From contig NC_080569.1 of NCBI RefSeq assembly GCF_030253575.1, forward strand, positions 24,732,001 through 24,796,000: a stretch of DNA of 64,000 nt, in the 5' to 3' direction. Positions 10,601-29,985 of this stretch are shown piece by piece; position 1 is the stretch's first letter; each line of letters begins with the position of its first letter. The notes beneath the pieces were generated by a model. It searched no databases. It had not been told where the DNA came from and saw only the letters and a list, made by a program, of their open reading frames with translations. The stretch is from Rhododendron vialii. Lineage: Eukaryota > Streptophyta > Magnoliopsida > Ericales > Ericaceae. Position numbers and translations under genes: made by a program.

Positions 10601-13600
10601 TTGCTCTCTCTCTCTCTGAGAGGCAACCCACAAACAGCAATTTTCCTAATCTTAGTAGATGCAGAATCTGTAAGCCTAAACATTGTTAAGATGGAGCTGA
10701 AAGAGCTGGAGTATGGGCATTACCTGATTTCAGCAGCTGTCTTGGTACTGATTCTCTTGGGTAATTTGAGATTTGTTCTTGAATTTGGGCGAGCGTTTCT
10801 CCTCCTCTGCTCAGGGAACTCAGCTCGGTGGCTAGAGTAAAGTTCGTCAATGCCCTCAATAAAATAATTCGAGGTCATTGACCATAAGCAAGTCTTCCAC
10901 CTCTCTCTCTCTCTCTCATCAATGTCTGAAAAGGAAATCCGTGGGGCCTTTGTCCTACCATCTTCTTTTTTTGATCCGCTTTGTCCTACCATCTTTGAAG
11001 CAAAGAATTACTATTTTTTAAAGAGAAGCAAAGAATTTCAAAAACAGAAAATATAGGATACATGAAAGAAAAAAAAAAACACGATCCATGAAACAACACT
11101 GGACAATTCAGATTCAATTTTACTGTACGAGACCTCATTCATAAATATTGAAAAGAAAACAAAGAAATAGATGGTGAATATTGCATAAAGCTATTTAATG
11201 ATAAAATAAAATCGAAAGATTTGTGAACTAATGTTGTCTTTTTGATTAAGTTCTCAAAATTTTGAAATAATTTTTATTTGTAAATTTCTCTTGCTTAGAA
11301 ACATTAATAATAGTTCATAAAAATTTGACACAAAACTAACGAAAATTGATAAAAGACCAAAAGTTACAAAACTTTTGTTAGTTTCGCATCAAAATGTGTT
11401 TGAGCACGATGAGAGAAAAATAGAAATTAAAAGGTTACGATAAAAAATTTACAAAAAAATCATTAAAAAGTGATCATTATATTTAGTAGTATCATTCTCA
11501 TTTAAAATACCGAAGTCTTTTCAACAACAAAAGAACAAAAAGGTTTTGCCATGCTAGTGCTTTCGAATTATTACTACTAGTAGTAATATTGAATGCTTTT
11601 ATATGTCCCTACAAAACTAATTACTACAAACGTTGTGAAATTAATTTTAAAACATTTTGCTACGTTATTATTGACGAATGTCGGACAACATTTTCATTAT
11701 TAAATTCTTCTAGTCGCATTTTGAACATTCAAAGTCAACGTCGACTCCACAAAGAAATGATGCCAAGTTGCAAATTAAAAAAAATTTCCCTAACGCTTTT
11801 AAATCCAGCTAATAAGCTGTGAGTATTTGTTAAAAGAAGTAATCGAATAATCAACCATAATAATATGCAAAATTGCAATAAGAGTTTAGAATGGCCTATG
11901 AGGTGGTCGAGACACGCAGTACCGCAAACGATGCACCGCCTCCTGCACCGGATTGGATATATGTTGTTCTTTCCTCAAGATACAATGACTTTCAAGTCCG
12001 CTTATGTGCAGCGAAGCGAAACTCACGAACCGTTTATTGCCCCGACACTCAAAGTACTTAAACAAATATTATTACCATCAAGTATGGGAAAGATAATAGA
12101 ACCACAATATATATGTGAAAAATGTTGGGAGTTCGTTCGATGTATCGACCCGCCACTGTTTGCTCAAGGTCCAATTTGTGTGAGAGTAACGGCAAAGAGT
12201 CCACCACATTACTTGGGTCCAATATACATTGAATAACCCATATCCAACTCTTTTTCTGTTTATCCGATCTAGGACTCAACGTTCACACATGTTCTAACAA
12301 AAAATATGTACTCCTATGTGTTTTGTATGTATTGGAGAGAACATACTCCATAGTACTGTTCTGTTTTCCTTCATGATTTACGTATCCGCGCATCTCTCTA
12401 AAATAAAATACAGTAGTAATGAAGCTAGAGAAGGTGGAAATTGTAGAAGTAAAATGAATTATAAGCACAAGCTTCATTACTGTTTTATTTTCGTAGTCCA
12501 GAGGTATATATATTACACTTTCTGCTGAATTTTCCACATCAATTATAAGCACAAGCTCGCGGATCAAAAAATTAAAAATAAATAAATTAAGCACAAGCTC
12601 AAGTGGCCTATAGAATTGGTAGTTCAATCCGTCTAGCTCTCAACAACGAGCATCAAACAGGGGCAGGGCCTCTGGGTAAATATGGTTTTATTAGAGCAGA
12701 GCATCTCCATACACACCACCTTAAAAATTCTTTGTGGCTCATTTTATGAGGGTTTGTTTGTTTTTGTTTTTTTTTTTGGCTCACTTTGTGAGTTTTGTGG
12801 CTCCTTTTATGAAAATGTGTACGGTACACCCTTACAAATTTTATGGCTTACTTTTACGAATTTAATTTTGTGGCTCAACATATGAGATTTCGTGGTTGTT
12901 TGTATATGAATTTTTGTGGTTACTTTTACGAACCTTGTGCCAAAATGACGGCTCTAGGATATGATTTTTTACTTTTACGATTTTTGTGTTGTTATTTGTG
13001 AATCTTGTGGTGGTTACTAAAAAAGAAGGCTCTAGATTATGAATTTTTTATGGTTCAAAATACGATTTTTTTTGGCTTATTTTTATGAAATTTTGTGGTC
13101 ATTTACGAAATTTTATGACTCAAAATACGAAGGGCACACCGTGCACATCCCTTTATTTGGGGTGTATAGTTTGCGCCCATCTCAAACATTGTCTCTCTCC
13201 CCACGCTTGACCACCTGTTACCACTATTTTTCCCAAAAATCAATTCAACCCTTCCAAAATAAATGCGGCCCATTAATTTCCAAAATCAATTTAGCCCTTC
13301 CAAATTCAATTCAATCCAGTTGTGGTCCATTATAAATTCAATTTAAGGCCCAAAAATAACATTTTAGGCCATCCATCAATAAATCCCCTTTATAAAATTT
13401 GGCCACATTTGGGGGTAAACGGAAGTAGTAGAAAGATGGGTGTAGAAATATTTTATGTTCCAACAGATTCACTCTATTATACAAGAACTTCTTTTAGATT
13501 ATTGCGTTCAATTTTTGTAAATGACTAAGTTCATTTGAATATTATTGTTATTTTATCTATATAAATTAACAGCAATTCATGAAGTGTATACCCAATTAAA

Positions 13601-14557
13601 ATAGAGTTCATTAAGCGCACTTACTGTAATTTGATAAAAAAAAAAAAAAAAACTTCTCGTGAATATTGATTTTGCCATCTACTATGAGTAAATCAACGTA
13701 ATTGTTGAATTTTTCTGCTGCGTCCCTGTCATCCCCCGGTTCCAAAGTCATATAACACAGTTTTTACAAGTAGTACCATATTTGGGATTGTTTGTTTGGG
13801 AGGATTGAAGATGAGATTGGATTAGGAGAAAACATATCGAATAAACAAACAAGGGGAGTGAAATTGAATTGTGGTTGGGACAAATTGGGGCCGATGATCC
13901 CTCATATGCTTCACTAATTACTATATTGTATCCCACTTTCCTCCTAGGATTAATAATCCCCGAACCATCAACCGCCAATATTAATTCTCAAAATCTTATT
14001 CCATCCTAACCAAAAGCAATACAAAGCTATATATAATCTCCACCCTAATACGCCTGAGTTAAAAAGAAAAGTAGACCCCATAGTATTAACAAATCCCATG
14101 CTGTTAGCTTATCACTTTTTTTCCAAACCCATCAAAACAAACAGGCCCTACGTTAATAGTGACTGCTCTGTTCACTTTGTGGCTGCTTATAGATTTTGCC
14201 TAGCTTTGGAACTGTGATGCATTTGTAACGTATTTTAGAGCTATCTCTAGTCTTGACACCCTTTGGCGAAAGTTTCTGGTGTACTTGACACACTGGCTTG
14301 CATTTTGGTCTATTTTCTATCTAAACTCCCGTATTATGCCGAAAAAGGAAAGCACGCAAACATGAAAATCCTGTATACAAGATGATTTCATCAATCCCGG
14401 AAAATAAGTTGTTTGCTCATTGCTGATGACCTACCTTTTGTTTTCATCAATCTGCATTGCTATTGAACACTCCAAGTCCAATATGAGACTCCAACACCAT
14501 TAACATCCCATTATGATGCATACACAATTATTGTTCTTGAATCTTGATACTTTAACA
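10601..14557. other. Intergenic, repeat-rich, downstream of MCM2
   Basis: About 10995-11930 is the second copy of the segmental duplication seen at 230-1990. The open frame at 11865-12236 (123 codons) has no recognisable domain and I leave it out. A degenerate tandem array is described separately at 12725-13140. A Tourist-like repeat with ends 'gggattgtttgttt' and 'aaacaaacaggccct' spans roughly 13790-14148. The last few hundred bases before 14558 are the likely MCM2 3' untranslated region. Confidence 0.4.
12725..13140. repeat. Degenerate short tandem repeat array
   Basis: The motif 'tttgtggctcacttttacgaa' recurs in decayed form roughly every 25-40 bases across about 400 bp (for example tttgtggctcattttatgag, ttgtggctccttttatgaa, tttatggcttacttttacgaa). 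The copies drift in length and sequence. This looks like an old expanded minisatellite, possibly inside a mobile element that begins with 'gagcatctcc' near 12705. Confidence 0.55.
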
Positions 14558-22658
<8,101 letters not shown>

Positions 22659-22812
22659 CCCCTTTTCTCCTCCTCTTCTTCTTCTTGCTTTTTTTTTTTT
22701 ATCTGTTTGGTTTCCTTGAAAGATAGCAGTACCAATAATCGACGATATTTGGAAAAAGGGGTCTAAAATTAGGGCACACAATTTACTTTGTTACCAGGAG
22801 GCGGGAGTTTCG

Positions 22813-22839
22813 TTTTGGCGGGAAGTTTTTGGCGCCAAA
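22813..22839 (-). promoter_or_regulatory. Paired E2F-type sites in the MCM2 promoter
   Basis: Two matches to the E2F consensus TTTSSCGS lie 155-181 bp upstream of the MCM2 start codon: TTTTGGCGGGAA (22813-22824) and the near-palindrome TTTTTGGCGCCAAA (22826-22839). Plant MCM genes are known targets of E2F/DP at the G1-S transition. Spacing and orientation here fit that control, though binding is inferred. Confidence 0.75.
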
Positions 22840-22879
22840 TGTAGGCAAGCGTGGCACCTCAACTACTAGTTTACTATTC

Positions 22880-23365
22880 CTACTGGTTTGGGCTTGGCCC
22901 TTCAGGGACCAGCTTGGATTCCAATCAGTTGGGCTTCCAACCAGTTTAGTCCAGTTATTGACTTTTTTTTGGCTTTTCCCGGGTTCACAATAATGATCAA
23001 AATCGTTCACTTTTTAAAACTCATCAAGAACATTGATCGCGCCAAAAATCACGTTGATTTGAATACCGTTTGATAAGACGTTGAAATGCATTAAGTTTGT
23101 AAGAAAAAAATATGTGAAACACTGGATTGCAACCTATTTGACACAATTATATGAAGATCAATGCGTTTCGATATAACGGGATCCGATCAAATTGATTTTT
23201 GACGTGGTCGATGTTCTCAACGAGCTTTAAAAAGTGAACGATTTCGATCATTGTTGTGAGCCAGGGAAGAGCCCGCAAACGGTCCATAACTGGACCAAAC
23301 TGATTGGAAGCCCAATTAGTTGGGATTCAAGCCCTTTAGGAACAGGCTCACCACCATAACCCAAT
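22880..23365. repeat. Foldback element upstream of the MCM2 promoter
   Basis: Two inverted arms of roughly 190 bp face each other around 23130. The left arm runs through 'ccaatcagttgggcttcc' and 'tagtccagttattgac'; the right arm through 'aactggaccaaactgattgg' and 'ttgggattcaagccc'. The arms also share the block around 'gatcaaaatcgttcac'. This is a MITE-like hairpin element only about 50 bp beyond the E2F sites. No clear target duplication was found. Confidence 0.6.
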
Positions 23366-23666
23366 CTTAAAGATCACAGCAAAGTTTATGGTTTTACACT
23401 CCTAGCCAAGTTTTACTTTACTATGATGATTCGAATAGATCATTTGTATACTCAGACGTGTGAAAAAATACCAAAAAATAAATTTGATTGAACATTATAT
23501 ATAACTAGTTTTTTTTTTTCTTTCTATAGAATGAATAACTAATGTCCTTTAAACTAGTTTCTAGTTCTTTGCGTGGATAAGTTTGTCAGTTTGTCTTGTT
23601 TTAGCTTGTGATCTTGTCGAATATATATATTTCGATAATGCTACTATAGTACTATGTCTCCCCATT

Positions 23667-24864
23667 TTCCAAAGTCAACGGTGAGGTTAAAGGGCGAGAT
23701 GATCTTCATTTGGGTCACCTTCCGATCGATCAGCTCCATTGGGATGTTGAACTCGTCGAGCATGCAGAGGGGCAGAGACAGAGCCACCACGAGGACTTTC
23801 ACGGCCCCCACGTTGTTTCTGTTTTTGTTTTTTTTTTTCTTAATTTTAATATTATTTTTAGTGACTTTTTTGTTTTTTAAAGATTTCTATATTTTGTATT
23901 GGGTGTCATTTAAATATTTAAATGCTTTAAGAATGTGTTTGTTTTGGGTTCCAAAATTCAATTTCACTCTCTGCTCATGGTCTCTCATAAGTTTTTTCTT
24001 CAATTATTAATCTCTTTTCTCTTTCTATTCCTCTTCTATCCAAAAAAACCTCCCCTCAAGAAACTTTTGTATATCTCAGGTATACAAGGGCTCTTAGTAT
24101 CCCTTTCCGATCCGTTTTCAATTTTTAGTTCACTTTCCGAACACACCTTGATAATCGGCTTCGTTCATTTTGTAGAGTTCGACGAGAACATTAATCTTGC
24201 AAAAAATTATAATTATCGGACTTTAGTAGATACATGATCGGCACATGTGAAAAATGCAAAAAAACAAAAATTGGATCCAAAAACACACTAGATCAGAACC
24301 CAATTTTTGTTTTATGGCATTTTTCACATTTGCCGATTATATATTTACTAAAGTCCGATAATCATAATTTTTGACAGGTTTAATGTTCTCGTCAAGCCCT
24401 ACAAAATGAACAAAGCCGATTATCAAGTTGTGCTCGGGAAGTGGCCTAAAAATTGAAAACGGATCGAAAAGGGATACTAAGAGTCCTTGTATACCTGGGA
24501 TATAAAAAAGTTTCTCCCTAAAACAAACAAATATTGAAATTTCAAAATACTTGTTGTTGTAGTTTTGGCCCCCCGTGTTTACAAAATTCTGGTTCCGTCC
24601 CTGCAGAGGGGGATGGCGCCGCTGCAGGGCTTGGCCGCGTCGGGGCTGTGCTCAAAGAGGAAGGTCTCGACTCCGCTGGAGGCGAGGGCCTCGGCGGAGG
24701 AGCCGGCAGGGCCGCCGCCAATGACGGCGGCTCGGAGCTTGCGGCCGGAGATATTGGATTTGCACTTGACGGTTAAGGTGGTTGGTTTAGAGATGGGGTT
24801 TGGGCGGCTTCTTTTTAGTGAGGGTGGGAGTACTGAAGTGAAGAGGGTGTGTTTGGGCGGCCAT
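23667..24864 (-). pseudogene. Truncated geranylgeranyl reductase-like copy, hAT-interrupted
   Basis: This copy matches the first roughly 125 codons of the intact gene at 26666-28042, starting at ATG 24864 and breaking off at about 23667. It lacks 11 bp about 20-30 nt after the start codon that the intact copy has, which shifts the frame early. The match is split by a hAT element at 23773-24603 inside the codons around KPCGGAIPLCM. Its 5' flank (24865-26640) is a copy of the flank of the intact gene. The TATA element seen upstream of the intact gene (28145-28152) is not preserved here. It cannot make a working enzyme. Confidence 0.9.
23773..24603. mobile_element. Non-autonomous hAT with long internal hairpin
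   Basis: The 831-bp insert is flanked by CAGAGGGG on both sides (23765-23772 and 24604-24611). Its ends are CAGAGACAGAGCCA and the inverted TTCTGGTTCCGTCCCTG. The intact paralogue has a single uninterrupted CAGAGGGG at the same place, so the boundaries are exact. The core (about 24064-24510) folds back on itself with arms of about 220 bp. There is no transposase. Confidence 0.9.
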
Positions 24865-26665
24865 TATTTTTGTTTTGGAGTTTGGCAGTGGATTTTTCTA
24901 GAAGAGATTAGGGTTTTGAGATGGTGATCAGTGGGCCGGAGAGATTAGATTAGTTTATGCATTGGTTTACATGGGTACGTGTGGTTGTGTAACTTGTGTG
25001 TGTATTATTATTTTTTAAATAGATGGTGGGTTTAGGTTGGTTCTCCACTGATGACGGGTTTAGAAAATGACGGGTTGGGGGTAACGTGATGTGTGGATTT
25101 GTCCATTTTCCACAAGGCTTTCAACGTTTCATATTGGGAGATCAGTTCCACTTTTTTTTCTTTTTCAAGAGAATATTCAGTCCATTCAAGATATTATTAT
25201 ATTATATGTAGTTGTACATAAATCGTATAATTCGTGCGCGCGGGCAACTGAGAGCGTGAAAACGTTTTTGAAACGCGTCTTAAACTACTTAAATGCGCGA
25301 GAGCAATGAATGAGAGCGCAAGCGCAGTACAAAATTCAAGAACGACAACACAAGGTATCTTGAAGAATTATAACTAAGATTGTACCGCAAAAATTGGTCG
25401 TTTCCATAAAATAAAAAAAGAGTTGGGTTTTGTTCACTCTCCACTTAAGCCTATTGGTTGAAATGGTGTGTATCCCACCATAAAATTGCACTCCCTATAA
25501 AACGTACCATGAATTAAATAAATATAAGTAAGTTTTTATTCGATTAGAATACAACGAGAAACCAATAAATTGGGACTTTGGTCCCATTCTGCTAAGAAAA
25601 ATAAGTACTATGAAAGAATGATCTGTCTTGTAAAGCAAAAAATAAATATTTAAAAAATAAAAACATTAACGAAACGGAAACTATGGCGTTGGATTAAAGC
25701 AGAGTGAATTAAATAAAAAGTAGGGTAACTTATATTGTCTTTTTGAACATCTACTTTTGTCGATATTGTCTACAGAATTTGATTTCTCTGTCAATCTCCA
25801 TCCAGAGAAGAATTTATGAGAGAGTGAAAATCGAGTGCCATTAATTCTCCACTTTTTTAGACAATCCACACTGGCACACACTAGTCCCCTTGTTTTGTTG
25901 TTTCCATAATCTGTGGTCCCAATTACCGACGGTGCCCTCTACAATAATCTCAATGCAAAATGAGCCCTGAATTAATCATTCATTTGCCAAGGTCAGAACC
26001 CATGACTTCTAATAATTAAGGGGTTCATGAAGCCATGGTCCTGAACAATGTAGTTTCGAAAAGATTGTGTAAACTGACTCCCGTGCACAGACCTAAATAC
26101 ATACGAGTTCAGAGTCGTTTATTACATGTAAATCTTACAAAATACTTAAGAGGATCATGTACATCGGGTAATTTTAGATGCATTTATTTGAATCTGAACA
26201 CGGAAGTATGTACATGCAGCATTGTTCCTCTAGTTAAGCTACAAAGACTGATTCTGCTCTCCATGATTCTGCCTGACCACAATATACTAATATTAGTTGC
26301 GGTTGCCACTTGCAAATGCTGCCAACTAGGTCAATGAGTTCTTCATGACAAGGAAGGACTAAAACTATTATTTTACTGTCATCCCATTCAAGGCACGCAA
26401 TTGAAACATCAGGCCATATGGACAGAAGAATAATTCAATTACGCCAAATTGAATCCTAAAGCAGTTCAATGGATTTTGTGGATGTTTACGAAAAATTATT
26501 TTTGCAGATTTTAGGATTTTAATTTTTTCAAATTTGTTTGGAGTGTTCATAAAAAATTCTAGACAACAAATTGGTAGTCTTTTACAAACCTCACTACTAG
26601 AATTGAGTACACAAAACTTTGAACAAAAAACAACCACAAGATAAAACTAGTAAAATTGATAATTA
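24865..26665. other. Duplicated upstream flank of the reductase-like gene
   Basis: This stretch is a copy of 28043-34680 without most of the mobile elements now in that copy. Matching anchors are the 'gttccacttttttt' block, 'gattagaatacaac', 'ccaataaattgggactttgg', and the 26035-26570 segment. Within 26035-26400 both copies keep an open frame: about 100 codons on the plus strand, and on the minus strand a frame of about 55 codons containing CLEWDDSK, LPCHEE and ICKWQPQL ending in a stop. I do not recognise it. It may be a leftover terminal exon of a lost gene. Confidence 0.5.
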
Positions 26666-28042
26666 CTAAGCAAAAATTCTCTCTTTGATTAAGAGCTCCT
26701 TCATATCCCTCCCTACAAGATTACACCTAATCAAACTCCCAATTGTGTTCATCACCATCTTGGCATCCTCCCACCTATTCCCATCTGCCAATTTCTTGTA
26801 CAAATAGCTCTCAAATGTCATCCTCTGCACATACTCATCCCCACACAACTCCACCAGCGCCTCCCTACCCGCGTTACTCCCGTAGAAAACCCGCTGCAGC
26901 AAATCTAAGAACCTGAAAGTGGTTATGTAATTCGCATCCCACACCCTCAAGTACTCCCTCTTCAAATCCTCCTCCTCAATCATCCTCTCCCCGCCCTCCG
27001 ACGCCTTCACGATCGCTTCCCCACACAACCGCCCGCTCTTGGCCGCGAAATAGATCCCCTCCCCAGAGCATTTGGTCACGTACCCGGCCGCATCCCCGAC
27101 CAGGGCCACCCGGCCCCGTACCCGAACAGGACGTGGGTGTTCGGGTATCGGGTGGGCCTCCACTTTAATCACTTTTCCACCCTTTATTTTAGGGTGGACC
27201 CTCTGCCTGATCCCGTGTTGAAACAACTTAATATCTTGTTTCGAGCACACGGTTCCTGTCCCGACCGCCACGTGGTCGCACTTGGGAAAAACCCAAGCGT
27301 AAAAATCTGGGGAGACGTCGTTTCCAACATACATCTCCGCCAGATTTCTATAGTACTCCATTTTATCGTCAGGCAACTTGATTCGCTCCTGGAAGGCGAT
27401 CGCGCAGGTGTAATCGCCCGCGTGTATCGCCTTTGCGACCCGGCTGTTCGCGCCGTCGGCGCCGACCACCACGTCAACGGCCAGTGAACGGCGCGCACCC
27501 CCCGTCGTGTAGTGCACGACGTACGGCGCGTCAGCCGAGGTCGGGACCTCGAGGCGCGTCACGAGGGCCGTGACGAGGGTAGTCCCGCTTGACTCGGCCC
27601 TCGACCTGAGGTACGAGTCGAGCACCTCGCGGCGGAGCATGGATATGAACTCGTTGGGCTTCAAGGTTTTTCCAAAGTCAACGGTGAGGTTAGAGGGCGA
27701 GATGATCTTCATGTGGGTCACCTTCCGGTCGATCAGCTCCATTGGGATGTTGAACTCGTCGAGCATGCAGAGGGGGATGGCGCCGCCGCAGGGCTTGGCG
27801 GCGTCGGGGCTGCGCTCGAAGAGGAAAGTCTCAACTCCACCGGAGGCGAGGGCCTCGGCGGTGGAGGAGCCAGCGGGGCCGCCGCCAATGACGGCTGCTC
27901 GGAGCTTGCGCCCGGAGATGTTGGATTTGCACTTGACGGTTAAGGTGGTTGGTTTAGAGAGGGGGTTTGGGCGGCTTCTTTTTAGTGGGGGTGGGAGTAC
28001 TGAAGTGAAGAGAGAGTGAAGAGGGTGTGTCTGGGCGGCCAT
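26666..28042 (-). CDS. Geranylgeranyl diphosphate reductase-like, plastid, 458 aa
   Basis: Geranylgeranyl reductases are FAD-containing plastid enzymes that use NADPH to saturate the geranylgeranyl chain, supplying phytol for chlorophyll and tocopherols. This frame starts at ATG 28042 and is uninterrupted. Residues 1 to about 44 are Ser/Pro/Lys-rich and look like a chloroplast transit peptide. GGGPAG (53-58) is the FAD dinucleotide motif; KPCGGAIPLCM, GADGANSRVAKAI and VGDAAGYVTKCSGEGIYFAA follow as in the family. Length is near the Arabidopsis enzyme (467 aa). Compared with that enzyme as I recall it, the sequence is clearly diverged, including the extreme C-terminus, so it may be a second-lineage paralogue and not the main CHLP. 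The coding region is much more GC-rich than its surroundings. A broken 5' copy lies just downstream. Confidence 0.88.
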   Translation of the reverse strand: MAAQTHPLHSLFTSVLPPPLKRSRPNPLSKPTTLTVKCKSNISGRKLRAAVIGGGPAGSSTAEALASGGVETFLFERSPDAAKPCGGAIPLCMLDEFNIPMELIDRKVTHMKIISPSNLTVDFGKTLKPNEFISMLRREVLDSYLRSRAESSGTTLVTALVTRLEVPTSADAPYVVHYTTGGARRSLAVDVVVGADGANSRVAKAIHAGDYTCAIAFQERIKLPDDKMEYYRNLAEMYVGNDVSPDFYAWVFPKCDHVAVGTGTVCSKQDIKLFQHGIRQRVHPKIKGGKVIKVEAHPIPEHPRPVRVRGRVALVGDAAGYVTKCSGEGIYFAAKSGRLCGEAIVKASEGGERMIEEEDLKREYLRVWDANYITTFRFLDLLQRVFYGSNAGREALVELCGDEYVQRMTFESYLYKKLADGNRWEDAKMVMNTIGSLIRCNLVGRDMKELLIKERIFA

Positions 28043-28144
28043 TATTTCTGTTTTGGAGTTTGGCAGTGGATTTTTCTAAAAGAGATTAGGGTTTTGAGAT
28101 GGTGATTAGTGGGCCGGAGGGATTAGATTAGTTTGTGTATTGTC

Positions 28145-28152
28145 TTTATATA
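28145..28152 (-). promoter_or_regulatory. TATA box of the reductase-like gene
   Basis: On the minus strand TATATAAA lies about 103 bp upstream of the ATG at 28042, a normal distance for a plant TATA box with a short leader. The truncated duplicate has a changed sequence at this position. Confidence 0.5.
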
Positions 28153-28497
28153 TTTGGGTGTGGTGGTGTGTATTTTTTAAATCAAATACTCCTATATAGA
28201 TGTCGGGTTTAGATTGGTTCTCCACTGATGGGAGTGGAAAATGACGGGTTGGGGGAAGCGTGATGTTGGGAGATCAGTTCCACTTTTTTTCCTTTTCAAG
28301 AGAATATTCAGTCCACTCAAGACATTATTATCTTATATGTACGTACCTTAAGTCGTATAATTCGTGTTCGCGGACGACTGGGAGCGTGGAAGCATTTTTG
28401 AAACATGTCTTAAACTACTTAAATGCGCAAGAGCAATGAATGAGAACACAAACGCAGTATAAATTTTAAGAACGACAGCCGGAAGTATCTTAAAGAA

Positions 28498-29692
28498 GGG
28501 AAAATTTCAAAAAAGCCCCTGAACTTTCTGACAACTTGCAAAAAAATACCTGAACTTTCACTATTAACAAAAAAACACCTAAACTTTGCATTCCGTTAGC
28601 AATTAAACCTCTGCCGTCCAATTCCGTCAATTTTTAACGGATGGAGCTAACGGAAGGCGTTAACTTTTTATTTTTTTTTACTTTTTACATTCAAAAATTA
28701 CTTTTAACTCTTTCTTTTTTTTATTGGAAAATAAATATGCCATAAAGTTCTTTTTTTTTCTTACTATTTATCAAAAATTACTTTAACTCTATTTTTTACT
28801 ATTTACAAAAATAACTTTAACCACCATCTTTTTTGTTACTTTCAAATTGTACCTTTCCCCTTCTCTCTCTCTCTCTCTCTCTCTCTCCCTCTTTTTTTTT
28901 TTTAGAACTTTAACCCCACTCCACCAATCAACTACCAAAACTCTAGCTCTAATTTTAGAAATTCGAAATTATTCTTTTTTTTAGCATTCTTGTTTTTTAT
29001 ATTTTTTACTTCCAAAATTACTTTTAACTCTTTATTTTTAGTAGTAAATAAATATGAAATAAAGTTTTTTTCTTACTATTTATCAAAAATTACTTTAACT
29101 CTAATCTTTACTATTTATAATAATAACTTTAACCCATTTTTACTATTTATTGCATATTTATTTATGACTAAAAAAAAATGAGTTAAAAATAATTTTTGGA
29201 AGTAAAAGTACTAAAAAAAAGAAAAGGCTACAAAGAGGAGGTTAAAAGAACTTTTGAATTTCTGAAATTGTGGCTAAGGCTTTGGCGGTTGGTTGTGGGG
29301 TTAATTGGTGGTGTGGAGTTGATGCTAATAAGCAAAAAAAGGGGGGGGGGGGGGGGGGGGGGGGGGGTGGGGGGGGAGGTAAAATTTGAAAAAAAAAAAT
29401 ATGGTTAAAGTAATTTTTGATAAATAGTAAGAAAAAAAAACTTTATTGTATATTTATTTACCAATAAAAAAAAAGAAAGAGTTAAAAGTAATTTTTGAAT
29501 TAAAAAGTAAAATAAAAAATAAAAAGTTAACGCCTTCTGTTAGCTCCATCCGTTAAAAATTGACGGAATTGGACGGCAGGGGTTTAATTGCTAACGGAAT
29601 GCAAAGTTTAGGTGTTTTTTTGTTAATAGTGAAAGTTCAGGTGTTTTTTTGCAAGTTGTCAGAAAGTTCAGGAGCTTTTTTGAAATTTTCCC
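28498..29692. mobile_element. Long-TIR Mutator-like element, 9-bp target duplication
   Basis: The 1195-bp unit is flanked by CTTAAAGAA on both sides (28489-28497 and 29693-29701). Both ends begin GGGAAAATTTCAAAAAAG, and the inverted ends continue for well over 150 bp, past the 'ttccgtcaatttttaacgga' block. The paralogous flank near 25355 reads straight through with one 'cttgaagaa', an empty site. A 9-bp duplication with long inverted ends is typical of Mutator-like elements. The interior is simple AT sequence with a long G run (29341-29370) and has no transposase. Confidence 0.92.
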
Positions 29693-29985
29693 CTTAAAGA
29701 ATTATGTAACTAAGATTGTACCACAAAAATTGGCTGTTTCCATAAATTAAAATAAAAGGTTATTATTATACGTACTCCATTGGTCCCTATTTGTAAGTTA
29801 TATAATTACTTTCATAATTTCGTGCTGTTTTTAAAGTACTTATATCTGAAAACTCTATTTAATATAACTAGTCGAAATTTATGTAACAAAATTTCATATG
29901 ACCTATAAAACGAACCATGAATTAAACAAATATAAGTAAGTTCTTATTCGATTAGAATACAACCAATAAATTGGGACTTTGGCCT

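Noticed and set aside
11865-12236. A 123-codon open frame
   Set aside because: No recognisable domain and no copy with conserved frame in the related segment at 1850-1990.
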